A DNA stretch of 64,000 bases from G965212005 sp965212005 (lineage in GTDB: Bacteria > Pseudomonadota > Gammaproteobacteria > Porifericomitales > Porifericomitaceae): NCBI GenBank assembly GCA_965212005.1, contig OZ243038.1, forward strand, positions 2,108,001 to 2,172,000, in the 5' to 3' direction. A program made the position numbers and the translations under genes. The notes beneath the pieces were generated by a model. The model did not search any database. It saw only the letters and a list, made by a program, of their open reading frames with translations, and was not told the DNA's origin. The first letter of the stretch is position 1. Every line of letters begins with the position of its first letter. This document shows positions 11,989 through 21,847 of the stretch, in pieces.

Positions 11989-12867
11989 TTAGCTTTCCCC
12001 GAGCAACTCGGCCATGGCTTTCCCCAGTTCGGTTGGGGAGCGCACGGTAACGGCGCCGGCTTTTTCTAACGCACGGTACTTGCCGTCGGCAGCGCCTTTG
12101 CCGGCAGAGATGATTGCTCCGGCATGTCCCATGCGCTTGCCCGGAGGCGCCGTGACGCCGGCAATATAGGCAACGACCGGTTTACTGACGTCGGATTGGA
12201 TATACTCCGCAGCCTCTTCTTCGGCACTGCCCCCGATCTCTCCGACCAGGATGACGCCGTGCGTGTCGGGATCTTGTTGAAACAGTTTCAGGCAGTCGAT
12301 GAAATTCATGCCGTGAATAGGATCGCCGCCGACCCCGACGCAGCTGCTTTGTCCAAGGTGGTTGCCGCTGGTTTGATGCACCGCCTCATAGGTCAGTGTA
12401 CCGGAACGCGAGACGATACCTACGCTGCCGGGCTGATGAATCTCTGCGGGCATGATGCCGATCTTGCATTGGCCGGGGGTAATGACGCCGGGACAATTGG
12501 GGCCGACCAGGCGGGTTTGCGGTGCGTGCTCAAGCATGGCCCGTACCCGAACCATGTCCAAAATGGGGATGCCCTCGGTAATGCATACGATTACGCGCAA
12601 TTGAGCATCCACCGCTTCCAGAATGGCGTCGGCGGCGGCGGCTGCGGGTACGAAGATCACGCTGGCATCGGCACCGGTCTGAGCGACGCCTTCCGACACG
12701 GTATTAAAGACCGGCAGTCCCAGGTGGGCCTGCCCACCGCGTCCCGGCGTGACGCCGCCGACCAGTTGGGTTCCGTAATCGAGCGCCTGCTGACAGTGGA
12801 AACTAGCCTGCCGACCGGTAAATCCCTGGCACAGCACGCGGGTGTTCCGATCGATCAGGATGCTCAT
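11989..12867 (-). CDS. sucD: succinyl-CoA ligase alpha subunit
   Basis: 292 residues. The CoA-binding domain (GFTGRQASFHCQQALDYGT, GGVTPGRGG) and the phosphohistidine site in KRMGHAGAI are present. With SucC it converts succinyl-CoA to succinate with nucleotide triphosphate formation in the TCA cycle. Its ATG shares one base with the sucC stop (TGATG), the usual coupled arrangement. Full length. Confidence 0.97.
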   Translation of the reverse strand: MSILIDRNTRVLCQGFTGRQASFHCQQALDYGTQLVGGVTPGRGGQAHLGLPVFNTVSEGVAQTGADASVIFVPAAAAADAILEAVDAQLRVIVCITEGIPILDMVRVRAMLEHAPQTRLVGPNCPGVITPGQCKIGIMPAEIHQPGSVGIVSRSGTLTYEAVHQTSGNHLGQSSCVGVGGDPIHGMNFIDCLKLFQQDPDTHGVILVGEIGGSAEEEAAEYIQSDVSKPVVAYIAGVTAPPGKRMGHAGAIISAGKGAADGKYRALEKAGAVTVRSPTELGKAMAELLGES

Positions 12868-14030
12868 CAGGTTATTGCCGCGCGTACGGCTTGGGTCGCC
12901 GCGTCGTCCAGGTTCTGCGCGGCGGTAATGCGCAGTCCACTTTGCTCCAGAAGCCGCCTGCCTTCCTGCACTTGGGTGCCTTCCAGGCGAACCACGATCG
13001 GGACCTGGATGCCAATCTGCGATACGGCCTCGATAATGCCCTGCGCAATCAGGTCACAGCGTACAATGCCGCCGAAGATATTCACCAGGATTGCCTTGAC
13101 GCCGGGATCGCCGGTAATGATTTTGCAGGCTTCGGATACGCGCTCGACAGTGGCGCCGCCGCCCACGTCCAGAAAGTTGGCCGGGTTGCCGCCGTGTAGT
13201 TTGATGATGTCCATCGTGGCCATCGCCAGACCGGCGCCGTTGACCATGCAACCGATGTTGCCGTCCATTGCCACGTAGTTCAGATCAAAGCGCTTCGCCG
13301 CTGCCTCGCGTTCGTCTTCCTGGCTCGGATCCTTCCACTCCGCCAGAGTGCTCTGACGGAACAGGGCGTTGTCGTCAATACTCAGCTTGGCGTCCAGTGC
13401 CTGTAGTTCACCCGCCTTGTTGAGAATCAGCGGATTGATTTCGACCAGGGTGAGGTCTTTTTCCTGGAACATGCGGTACATAGCCTGCAGCAGCTGAGAG
13501 AGCTGGGAGCGTTGCCGTGCGTCCAAGTCCAATGCAAAGCCGATCTGGCGGCACTGGTGGGGTTGCAGCCCCAGCGCCGGCTCAATGGCCATTGTGTGGA
13601 TTTGTTCCGGCGTTTGGGCCGCTACTTCCTCGATGTCCATGCCTCCGGCCGACGAGGCCACGGCAACCACCCGCCGCCGGCTTCGATCCACCAGCATACC
13701 CAGGTACAACTCGCGCGCAATTTCCGCTTTGCCCTGGATCAGCACGCAGTGTACCGGTTGCCCGTCCGGGGCGGACTGCCGCGTGACCAACCGCGTACCG
13801 AGCATGCCGCGTACGCATTCTTCCAATTCCGTCCGCCCTTCGACTAGTTTGACCCCGCCTGCCTTGCCACGACCGCCGGCGTGAACCTGGGCCTTGACTA
13901 CCCATTGATTGCCTCCCAATTCATCGGCATTCCTGTTCGCTTCCCGAATACTGAACGCCGGTTTCCCCGGCGGGCAGGGAATGCCGTACCCTTCCATCAG
14001 TTTTTGGGCTTGATACTCGTGCAGGTTCAT
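12867..14030 (-). CDS. sucC: succinyl-CoA ligase beta subunit
   Basis: 387 residues with an ATP-grasp domain (MNLHEYQAQKLMEGYGI, WVVKAQVHAGGRGKAGGVKL) and a C-terminal ligase domain (VNIFGGIVRCDLIAQGI). It forms the catalytic tetramer with SucD. First gene of the sucCD operon, not linked to sdh or sucAB here. Confidence 0.97.
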   Translation of the reverse strand: MNLHEYQAQKLMEGYGIPCPPGKPAFSIREANRNADELGGNQWVVKAQVHAGGRGKAGGVKLVEGRTELEECVRGMLGTRLVTRQSAPDGQPVHCVLIQGKAEIARELYLGMLVDRSRRRVVAVASSAGGMDIEEVAAQTPEQIHTMAIEPALGLQPHQCRQIGFALDLDARQRSQLSQLLQAMYRMFQEKDLTLVEINPLILNKAGELQALDAKLSIDDNALFRQSTLAEWKDPSQEDEREAAAKRFDLNYVAMDGNIGCMVNGAGLAMATMDIIKLHGGNPANFLDVGGGATVERVSEACKIITGDPGVKAILVNIFGGIVRCDLIAQGIIEAVSQIGIQVPIVVRLEGTQVQEGRRLLEQSGLRITAAQNLDDAATQAVRAAIT

Positions 14031-14151
14031 TAGCCGTCACTGCCGTTTGGGACGGGTACCGCTGCTGCAGTTGCGTGAGGCGCAAGCGCACGGTTGCAGG
14101 GCGGGAGATCAGGGAACATCAGCTTGTCGGGACTCTTCATTCAAGGCGGTT

Positions 14152-14179
14152 ATTGTAGCACGCGGCGCGCCCTGCTCAA
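14152..14179 (-). promoter_or_regulatory. sigma-70 promoter of sucCD
   Basis: Minus strand TTGAGC (14174-14179), 16 bases, TACAAT (14152-14157) preceded by TG-C (extended -10). It gives a leader of about 115 bases to the sucC ATG. Confidence 0.5.
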
Positions 14180-14741
14180 GAATCGTTCCGGCCCGTGTGT
14201 GATAACCATGTACGGAAAAGCAAGGATCGCGCCGCCGATCCGCCTCGGCCTGCGCCGGGAAGCGGGGCGCACGGCGGTGGTACGCAACCGGCAGCGTGTC
14301 ACCGCAAGCATGGCCATATTGTCCATGCCTGCCCGCTCATGCCTCAGCGGCATCGCCACTGGCATTTTATTGTTTTCCGTTAGCATGTTAGAATCAGACC
14401 TGATTTATAAGCTGGGGAGGTCGCCACGTTCGCAAAGATGCGATGCTCGGCAGAGCAAGCCCTCTGATCCGACCGGCGGCCTGCTGAGACGCAGACGCTG
14501 ATGTTCGCGCTTTTCCTGGCAGGATGTTACCCGCCTTTAGCTTTTTCTGAACGAGCACTCCCAACTAACTGTACAGTATGCCGCTACGGGAATCATTGAT
14601 CAGCCTGCCCCTGCAAAGCAGGCTGCGCGCAGGCCTGCCGGTACGCGATGGATGCATGCTGTCCCAGGCATGTTCTCGGTTGCGCCTGCATTGGCGCAGA
14701 GCCATTGCCGACACCGGCCCGCGCAGTCCATCCGTTGTTGA
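14180..14741. other. long leader/spacer before the spermidine-synthase-like gene
   Basis: No protein-coding gene recognised. A plus-strand extended -10 (TG-T-TAGAAT, 14386-14394) suggests transcription starts near 14400, giving a leader of about 340 bases. Within it two small hairpins are visible (CGCA-AAGA-TGCG and GCTC-GGCA-GAGC, about 14430-14456). I do not recognise a known riboswitch. Confidence 0.35.
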
Positions 14742-17700
14742 ATGAGAAGCACGGGAGACGGCGTGGAAATACTCGCAACAATGCCCAAGCTGATTTCTTA
14801 TCGGCAGTTGGTGTACTTTGTCACCGTACTGACCGGTTTCTGCGCTCTTTGTGCGCAGGTGGTATGGCAGCGGTACCTGTCCGTGCTGGTCGGCAGCGAG
14901 GCGCGCTCTCTCACTCTGGTGGTAGCCGTTTTTCTGCTCGGACTCGCTTCCGGCTACTATGTATTCGGTCGCCTTACCGAGCGCAAGTGGTCCCGTTTCT
15001 GGTTGCTGAAGATCTACGGATACACCGAGCTTCTCACGGGCCTGTACATATTTTTCTTTTATCTCTATTTTGACGTATTGAAGGCACTCAGCTTCCAGGG
15101 GCCGAGTCACTTGCTGTTTGATCTGCTGATTTCTTTTTTGGCTCTGCTGTTGCCGACTTTTCTGATGGGAGCTTCTATTCCCGTGTTGACCACCGTCTTA
15201 CCGGAGAATTCCCGGGAGATCAGTTTCATTCATTCCCGCGTTTACGGCTGGAACACTTTAGGCGCTTTTGGAGGAGCGTTGATCTCGGGATTCTTCTTGT
15301 TGCCCACTTTCGGCCTGCCGTTAACGTTAATGATCGCGGGGTCGTTAAACGTGCTGGCTTCCCTGGTTTATATAGGCAATAAGCTGGATGGAGCGGTGCA
15401 TCGGCAGGAAGCTCCTCCCGTATTGCCCTCGGAAGCTCCCAACTGGTTCTATCTGCTATTTACCTTCTTTGCCGGCGGGGTCATCGTTTCTTTTGAGATC
15501 CTGCTCGTTCGCGTGCTGAATCTGAGTATAGGCGCCGGGATTTACAATTTCCCAATGATTTTATCCATTTTCGTCGGTGCCTTGGCCGTGGGCAGCCTGT
15601 CATTGAAAGGACGGGAATTTTCCGTCGATTTTTTAATTCGGCAGGTACTGATCACGCTGGGTTTACTGGGGGTGCTTTACGTTACCGCACCGTACTGGTC
15701 GATATGGCTGAGTCACGTGCGCATAAGCATGGCAACGCTACCCTCCAACTACTACGTCTACAAAGTGTTAGTTTATCTTTTTCTGCTGCTGTTCCTGGCC
15801 CCGGCCATATTCTTCATGGGCCGGCTGCTTCCGTTGGTTTATGCCTTGTTGCGCAAGGACCAGGACAACTACGGACGGGTGTGCGGTCAACTGTATTTCT
15901 TTAACACGCTGGGAACGGTTTTGGGAACCGTTCTGATCGGTTACCTGGCTTTCTACTGGCTGGATTTGGACCAGCTTTTCATGACGAACCTGTTTGTATT
16001 GCTCGGCTTGTGCCTGGCAGTTTCGCTTTTCGAGAAGAGAAGGCTCTCTGTTGCGCTGTCCGCCGCGTTGGCCGTGACACTTATCGCCCTGCCTGGCTGG
16101 GACAGGGCCGGGCATTATATCGGGTATTTCCGCAATGTTGCCCAGACTCCGGAATACTTTAAGGACATATTTTATTTGCCGTCCGATGAGCGCAACGAGG
16201 TCTTGTTTTTTGAGGACGGCCCGAACACCACGACCACCATACTGCGCGATACCAGCAACTCCAAGCAGTATGATCAGCGCGACGCCCGCCTGAGGAAACT
16301 GTTTCCAGACTTTCAATACAATTACTCTTTGGTTGTGAATGGAAAATCCGACGGATCCCTGATCGGCGATTTCTCCACCATGATGTTGACCGCTTCGCTG
16401 CCTTACCTGCACGCGCCTGCCCGGCCGCGGCTGTCCGCGGCCGTGATCGGACTGGGGACGGGAGTGACCGCCGGTGCGCTGGGACGACTGGATGACGTAG
16501 AGCAAGTAGTGGTGTTGGAGATCTCGTCCAAGGTGGCAGATGGGATCCGCCAGGTGAAATCCTCCAATTTTGACCCGCTTTCGAATCCGAAAGTACAGTT
16601 GATTGAGAGCGATGCCTTCAGATATTTCACCAAAAGCAGGCAGCAGTTCGATTTCATTGTCTCTGAACCGAGCAATCCCTGGGTGACGGGAGTGGAAAAT
16701 TTATTTTCCCGCGACTTTTACCAGCTTGTGTCCGAATCCCTGTCCGAGGGCGGCGTACTGTGCCAGTGGTTGCAGTTCTATGAGTTTAGTGCGGACACGA
16801 TGAGGATGGTGTTTAATACCTTGAAACAGGAATTTCGCTACGTGGAAGCATACAAAGTCGCCAACGGAGACTTGTTGCTTTTGTCCAGCCATGAGCCTTT
16901 GAATATCCGTGCGGAAAGATTTTCCTCCCCTTTTCTGCGCCCGATACATCGGGCCCTGGGATTGCGCAACGTGCGGGAACTGGAACTGCTGCGGGTTTAT
17001 GATTGGGAAAGGCTCTCGCGGGGGGTGGCGATCGCGGAGCAAGTTGAGCACACCTTGGTTAATCCCAAGCTGACCTACAAGGCTGACAGGGCCTTTTTCA
17101 TGCGTCAATCCGTTGATCCCTGGGAAATTTATCCGTCTTACCTGATGGTGTCCCCGGCCCGGCAACGCGAGCGGGCGCAGATTGTAGAAGCGTACATGGA
17201 TTCCTTGAGTGTCGATCCTGGTCTGGATCCATGGGTGGACGCCGATGAATTAGAACCGGCACCGGACTCCGGGCCGGATGATGCCACTCGGCAGGCCGGC
17301 CTGGCGCCGGAAGAGGAGCCAAAGCAGCAGGATGTTTCTGAATCAGTAAAGAAGATGATCAAGCAGGTCGAAAAAAGATGTATGCCATTGGCAGGGTACC
17401 ATTTTTTTTGTGCTCACATGAAGGACATCATTACCGATCTATTTGTCTATAATGACTCCTATCGAGACGTCTATTACCGGTTTATTTCCTACCATAATTT
17501 GAGGAGGCAGGGACTGCTCCCCCACGAAGGAGCTTTTTTGCAGGAAGTAAGGACCGCCATTCTCGATGACGCCGTACTGGAGCCATTCCGCCTAATCGGC
17601 TACTACGCCGATCACCTTCTCTCCCAGGGGCAATTTGATCAGGCACGCCAGGACGTGGAATTGTTCAAGCAGCGGGAACTGCTGGAGGATAAAGATTATG

Positions 17701-17744
17701 CCTGGCTTAAAGCGCGCATCGAAGGGGTTGCCGAGCAAGGTTAG
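14742..17744 (+). CDS. membrane-anchored spermidine-synthase-like protein
   Basis: Up to 1000 residues. Residues about 17-440 hold roughly a dozen hydrophobic helices of the transporter-like type found fused to spermidine synthases. About 540-700 is a SAM-type Rossmann fold (AAVIGLGTGVTAGALGRL, VVVLEISSKV, IESDAFRYF, SEPSNPWVTG). The last ~240 residues are an acidic linker and an alpha-helical tail. The aminopropyltransferase Asp motif is replaced by SEPSNPW, as in many large fusions of unknown activity, so polyamine synthesis is not assured. A GTG at 14763, five bases after GGAGA, is a better-placed start than the ATG at 14742. The gene looks more AT-rich than its neighbours. Confidence 0.85.
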   Translation: MRSTGDGVEILATMPKLISYRQLVYFVTVLTGFCALCAQVVWQRYLSVLVGSEARSLTLVVAVFLLGLASGYYVFGRLTERKWSRFWLLKIYGYTELLTGLYIFFFYLYFDVLKALSFQGPSHLLFDLLISFLALLLPTFLMGASIPVLTTVLPENSREISFIHSRVYGWNTLGAFGGALISGFFLLPTFGLPLTLMIAGSLNVLASLVYIGNKLDGAVHRQEAPPVLPSEAPNWFYLLFTFFAGGVIVSFEILLVRVLNLSIGAGIYNFPMILSIFVGALAVGSLSLKGREFSVDFLIRQVLITLGLLGVLYVTAPYWSIWLSHVRISMATLPSNYYVYKVLVYLFLLLFLAPAIFFMGRLLPLVYALLRKDQDNYGRVCGQLYFFNTLGTVLGTVLIGYLAFYWLDLDQLFMTNLFVLLGLCLAVSLFEKRRLSVALSAALAVTLIALPGWDRAGHYIGYFRNVAQTPEYFKDIFYLPSDERNEVLFFEDGPNTTTTILRDTSNSKQYDQRDARLRKLFPDFQYNYSLVVNGKSDGSLIGDFSTMMLTASLPYLHAPARPRLSAAVIGLGTGVTAGALGRLDDVEQVVVLEISSKVADGIRQVKSSNFDPLSNPKVQLIESDAFRYFTKSRQQFDFIVSEPSNPWVTGVENLFSRDFYQLVSESLSEGGVLCQWLQFYEFSADTMRMVFNTLKQEFRYVEAYKVANGDLLLLSSHEPLNIRAERFSSPFLRPIHRALGLRNVRELELLRVYDWERLSRGVAIAEQVEHTLVNPKLTYKADRAFFMRQSVDPWEIYPSYLMVSPARQRERAQIVEAYMDSLSVDPGLDPWVDADELEPAPDSGPDDATRQAGLAPEEEPKQQDVSESVKKMIKQVEKRCMPLAGYHFFCAHMKDIITDLFVYNDSYRDVYYRFISYHNLRRQGLLPHEGAFLQEVRTAILDDAVLEPFRLIGYYADHLLSQGQFDQARQDVELFKQRELLEDKDYAWLKARIEGVAEQG

Positions 17745-18179
17745 GGACCAGGGACGTGTTCCTGGCCTGTCGCTACGCACCAGGATGCCTGGTTACGTTA
17801 TAATTGCTTTACTTGTCCCGCATTTTTACTGGGATGTATGCCGGACCGGCAGGCGGTGCCAGGCGCGCCAGGCATCGTCCGTGCGCAAGCCCTGATTCAT
17901 GCGGGACTGGAGCAGGTGTAAATGGGTGCTCCGCCCTGTTCAACGGCTGATTTCAGTGATTGCAAACATGCCATTGCATTAAGGTAATAAGGTAATAAGG
18001 AACACGAGAGCCATGAATATCAGGAGAACCTCGCTCGGAGCATTTATGGACGTCAACGGTTCAGTGGGTTTCTTGAACGGGAGGGCGCGGGCTTCCTGTG
18101 CTGGTCCCTGTATGCAGAAAGAACCGGTTGCCCGGCGTGCGCTGCCCGGCGAACGCGGATTCTGAATAAGATCGAGACA
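17745..18179. other. spacer upstream of pilS
   Basis: No gene recognised. A perfect TATAAT at 17799-17804 lacks a convincing -35 box. A tandem AAGGTAAT-type repeat occurs near 17980-18000. A 50-codon frame from ATG 18013 has no recognisable product and is not annotated. Confidence 0.35.
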
Positions 18180-19874
18180 ATGTCAAACCAGCACCAGAAC
18201 GGGAACGCCGCCAAGGTCTTGCGATCCGATCCAGGAGCGCAGGCGAGCCGAGTCATGAACACTTCCGGCTGGGAACTGGCGGTCAGCGAGGAAGATTGGC
18301 GCTCGTTGCAGATATTTAACTGGTACCGGGTCATGCTGGGGAGCCTGTTTGTCGCGCTGATGCTGGTTGACTGGCTGCCGCCGCGCATGGGCCTGCTGAA
18401 CCCGCAATTGTTCCTCGGGGCGGGGATTTCTCTCCTGGTTTTCTCTTTGCTGGGAACCCTGCTTACTCATTACCGTTTTCTGCCGTACGTGGCGCAGGTC
18501 ACCCTGTATGCGTTCGCTGATATTGTCTTGCTGACAATGATGATGTACGGCTCCGGCGGCATGGGCAGCGGCTTGGAACTGCTGCTGTTGGTCAACGTGG
18601 CCGGGCACGGTGTTTTGGCCGGCAGGGCGATCGTTTTTCTTTATGCTTCTATGGCGGTATTGGCGGTGACTTTCGAGGAAGTTTACCTGTCTTACAGCTA
18701 TGCGCCGGTATTGGCGGACTTCGGCAGCGTGGCTTTATTTTCTCTGGGGCTGTTGACGATCTCCGCTTTATGCGTCCTGCTGTCCAAACGCTACGCCAGC
18801 AGTCAGGCCTTGGCCTGGCTGCGTTCCCAGGAGCTGCGGACAATGTCGCTGTGGAACGAGCAGATCGTCAGGATGATGCGGACCGGCATCATCGTGCTGG
18901 GAGACGATATGCGCATACGATTGGCAAACTATTCGGCCAGAAAGCTGCTCGGGCTGCGCGAAGACAGTCCGAATGATATTTCCCTGCCGGCTAACGGCAG
19001 TCTGCTCACCGAATTGGTGAATACAGGGCAGCGCGAGCAGTTCCAAAGTCCCCAGGTGTTTCAGCGCCGCCTGGGAGGAGTCGAACTGCAGATCTCGGTG
19101 GTGCGCCTTGAAGCCGGTCGAAGCGTGTCCGGGTGGTTGCTGGTGTTGGAGGATTCTGCCGTCGTGCAGCAGCGAGCACTGCAGTTGAAGCATGCTTCCC
19201 TGGGCCGGCTGACTGCCAGCATCTCCCACGAGATCCGCAATCCTTTGGGAGTCATCAGCCACGCCATTCAATTATTGGCTGAATCCATGACCCAGGCGTC
19301 GACCGAGGATCGGAGGCTAATCGAACTGATACAGCGCCACGTGCGGCGTCTGAACGAGATTGTGGAAAACGTAATGCAACTCAGCCGTCGCCGTCTGGCC
19401 CACCCGAACCAGCTTCAGATGGAGGTCTGGTTGAAGGAATTCGCCGACGAATTTGTTCAAGTGCGCCGCTTGCAGCAGACGGACGTACGGGTACGGGTGT
19501 CCCCGCCGAATCTGTGTCTGAGTGCGGATGCCAGTCAACTCTACCAGATATTGTGGAACCTGGGAGAGAATGCAATACGTTATAGTTTTCATTCCCCGCT
19601 GTTGGAGTTGTGCTGCGGGATCCAGGAAGAACCATGCTGGCCATACATCGACGTCATCGATCGCGGGCCAGGGATAGCTGAGGATGCGGTGGACCGTCTT
19701 TTTGAGCCGTTTTTTACTACTGAAACAGAAGGCTCCGGCTTGGGCCTGTACCTGGCACATGAGTTGTGTGAAAGCAACCAGGCGAGCCTGCGCTTGCTGC
19801 GCAACACGCCCCAGGGTTGTTGTTTTCGGATCAACTTCGACCAACCCGCGATTTTGAGCCCTGTCCCGGACTGA
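18180..19874 (+). CDS. pilS: PilS sensor histidine kinase
   Basis: 564 residues: about six N-terminal membrane helices (45-205), a PAS-like domain (about 235-325), the HisKA box with the phospho-accepting His in SISHEIRNPLG, and the HATPase boxes NLGENAIRYS, DRGPGIAED and GSGLGLYL. PilS senses pilin level in the membrane and controls PilR. The stop overlaps the pilR start by one base (TGATG), and pilA lies downstream, as in Pseudomonas. Confidence 0.94.
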   Translation: MSNQHQNGNAAKVLRSDPGAQASRVMNTSGWELAVSEEDWRSLQIFNWYRVMLGSLFVALMLVDWLPPRMGLLNPQLFLGAGISLLVFSLLGTLLTHYRFLPYVAQVTLYAFADIVLLTMMMYGSGGMGSGLELLLLVNVAGHGVLAGRAIVFLYASMAVLAVTFEEVYLSYSYAPVLADFGSVALFSLGLLTISALCVLLSKRYASSQALAWLRSQELRTMSLWNEQIVRMMRTGIIVLGDDMRIRLANYSARKLLGLREDSPNDISLPANGSLLTELVNTGQREQFQSPQVFQRRLGGVELQISVVRLEAGRSVSGWLLVLEDSAVVQQRALQLKHASLGRLTASISHEIRNPLGVISHAIQLLAESMTQASTEDRRLIELIQRHVRRLNEIVENVMQLSRRRLAHPNQLQMEVWLKEFADEFVQVRRLQQTDVRVRVSPPNLCLSADASQLYQILWNLGENAIRYSFHSPLLELCCGIQEEPCWPYIDVIDRGPGIAEDAVDRLFEPFFTTETEGSGLGLYLAHELCESNQASLRLLRNTPQGCCFRINFDQPAILSPVPD

Positions 19875-21222
19875 TGGAGATTGCCATGGACACCGTGTTA
19901 GTGGTAGACGATGAACCCGATATTCGTGAACTGCTTGAAGTCACCCTTAAGCGAATGAACCTCAAATGCCGGTGCGCGCAAAATCTGCAGGAAGCCATGC
20001 TCATGCTGGATGGCAATGTCTCTTTCAGTCTGTGCCTGACGGACATGCGCCTGCCGGATGGAGACGGCATCCAGTGCGTGGAATACGTGCAGCAGCACTG
20101 TCCGCGCGTCCCAGTTGCAGTGATTACCGCTTACGGCAATATGGAATCAGCGATCAGGGCACTGAAGGCGGGTGCTTTCGATTTTCTCTGCAAACCGGTA
20201 AAGCTGCCACAATTGCGCCAGTTGATTCGGGACGCGCAGGCACTGCAGCAGCCTTACGGCAATCCTACGCAGCACGTGCTGATCGGCAAAAGCGCATCGA
20301 TCCGGGAACTGAAGGAGAACGCGAAAAAACTGGCGCGCAGCCAGGTGCCGGTTTATTTGAGCGGCGAGTCCGGCGTTGGCAAGGAGTTGGTGGCCCGCAT
20401 GATCCATGATCACGGTCCGAGGCGCATGGCACCTTTTGTGCCGGTAAACTGCGGGGCAATCCCGCATGATCTGGTGGAAAGTGAGCTGTTCGGCTACAAG
20501 AAGGGCAGCTTTACCAGTGCCGTGGCGGACCGCGAAGGATTGTTTCGGGCAGCGGAAGGGGAACCCTGTTTTTTGACGAGCTCGCCGCATTGCCGCTGTC
20601 CGTGCAGGTCAAGCTGTTGCGCGCGATCCAGGAGCGCAGCATACGCCCTATCGGTGAGCGTCACGAGTTGCCCATTGACGTGCGGATACTCAGTGCCACC
20701 AACGATCCGCTGGAGAAACTGGTGCGGCAGGGGCGGTTCCGTCAAGATCTCTACTACCGCATCAACGTGGTGAATTTGCGGGTTCCCTCATTGCGCGAGC
20801 ACAAGGAGGACGTGCCATTATTGGTGGAGCACCTGCTGCAGAGAGCGGTGGGGAACAATGAACGTCTGGCGGTGGTGCAGATCGATGACCAGGCCATGGA
20901 CGCGCTGCAGGCGTATTCTTACCCGGGCAACGTGCGTGAGTTGGAAAACATTATCAATCGGGCCGTGGCCCTGTGTGAGGGCAATCGGATCAGGGTGGAG
21001 GATCTGCGTTTGGCGCCGGAACTGGAGTTGGAAGCCGGCGTGGAGCCGGCAGAGCCGGCGGAGGGTTCGGAGAAATTGGATGACTACCTCGGCAAAGCTG
21101 AGAAGAAGCGCATCTTGGAGGCATTGGAACAAACTCGCTGGAATCGGACTCGGGCGGCAAAGTTGCTCGGGCTCAGTCTGCGTGCGCTGCGCTACCGGCT
21201 GGAGAAGCTGAGGCTGGAATAG
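19874..21222 (+). pseudogene. pilR: PilR sigma-54 response regulator, with a single frameshift
   Basis: From ATG 19874 (or 19886, MDTVLVVDDEPD) the frame encodes the receiver domain (phospho-Asp in LCLTDMRLPDGDG) and the AAA+ domain through GESGVGKE and ELFGYKKGSFTSA, then is lost near 20558-20561. The second frame resumes exactly with the Walker B (LFFDELAALPLSVQ), R-finger and Fis-type HTH (RTRAAKLLGLSLRALRYRLEKL). One extra G in the run of four restores a normal PilR of about 450 residues (AAEGGTLFFDE). Either a sequencing homopolymer error or a real inactivation. Note GSFTSA where GAFTGA is usual, in the sigma-54 contact loop. Confidence 0.88.
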
Positions 21223-21659
21223 GACCGGGCGCTGCCGGCGCCCGCTTGGGACCCAGCGAGTCAAACGATTATCGCCGCGTTGCCATGCCAATCCCAGTGT
21301 TGGGGCAACCGCCGCACGCCACCCTGCGGCGCACCCCGGATACCGGTCATGCGAAACGAGGTACCGTCCGATCGGACGGAGCCGGCGCGGAGTCCGTCCG
21401 TGGTCTCCAAGTACCGCTTTTTGTCACAGTTGACCTCTAACCGGTCCATGCCATTGTGGTCGCACCGTGCGTTGTCTGGCGCATTCGGTAACCGGGGCAG
21501 CTCCACCTCAGGCTGCCATAAGGAAACATTATTCCATTAAAAATCAATTACTTATTTACGTTGAATGGAGCAGAGTCAGGTTTTGCCGCGGACTTGATCG
21601 TGCCCGCGGGAGCTGGTTCATGCACAGTTGGACAGACAATCCGTGGTTCGGGCATACTC
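21223..21659. other. upstream region of pilA
   Basis: No gene recognised. As the region before a sigma-54 promoter it should contain PilR binding sites, but I could not define them by eye. Confidence 0.35.
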
Positions 21660-21675
21660 TGGCATGAAATATGCT
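21660..21675 (+). promoter_or_regulatory. sigma-54 promoter of pilA
   Basis: TGGCATGAAATATGCT fits the -24/-12 consensus with GG and GC separated by the canonical spacing. Transcription would start near 21687, about 160 bases before the pilA ATG. It follows pilSR, the known activator pair for this promoter type. Confidence 0.82.
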
Positions 21676-21722
21676 TATACTACTGGTAACCAGAGGACTG
21701 GCGGGATTTACCGTAGTTCTTA

Positions 21723-21758
21723 GGGGGCAGTCGCCGGGTAAAGTCGGCGACGGCCCCC
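21723..21758 (+). promoter_or_regulatory. strong hairpin in the pilA leader
   Basis: GGGGGC-A-GTCGCCG pairs with CGGCGAC-G-GCCCCC around a loop GGTAAAGT, giving 13 pairs with one mismatch. It is not followed by a T run, so it is not a standard terminator; it lies within the predicted 5' untranslated region and may stabilise or control pilA mRNA. Confidence 0.6.
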
Positions 21759-21847
21759 GTTTACTGATGACTCAGCTGTGCCTTTAGGCTTCACCAGAGC
21801 CGGGCATATTTGATCATCATGAAGTGATAAATTGGAGGAACTGTTTC

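Noticed and set aside
14400..14500. Possible c-di-GMP riboswitch in the leader of the 1000-residue gene
   Set aside because: Only the strings CGCAAAG and GCAAGCC are suggestive; the conserved core and tetraloop/receptor are absent.
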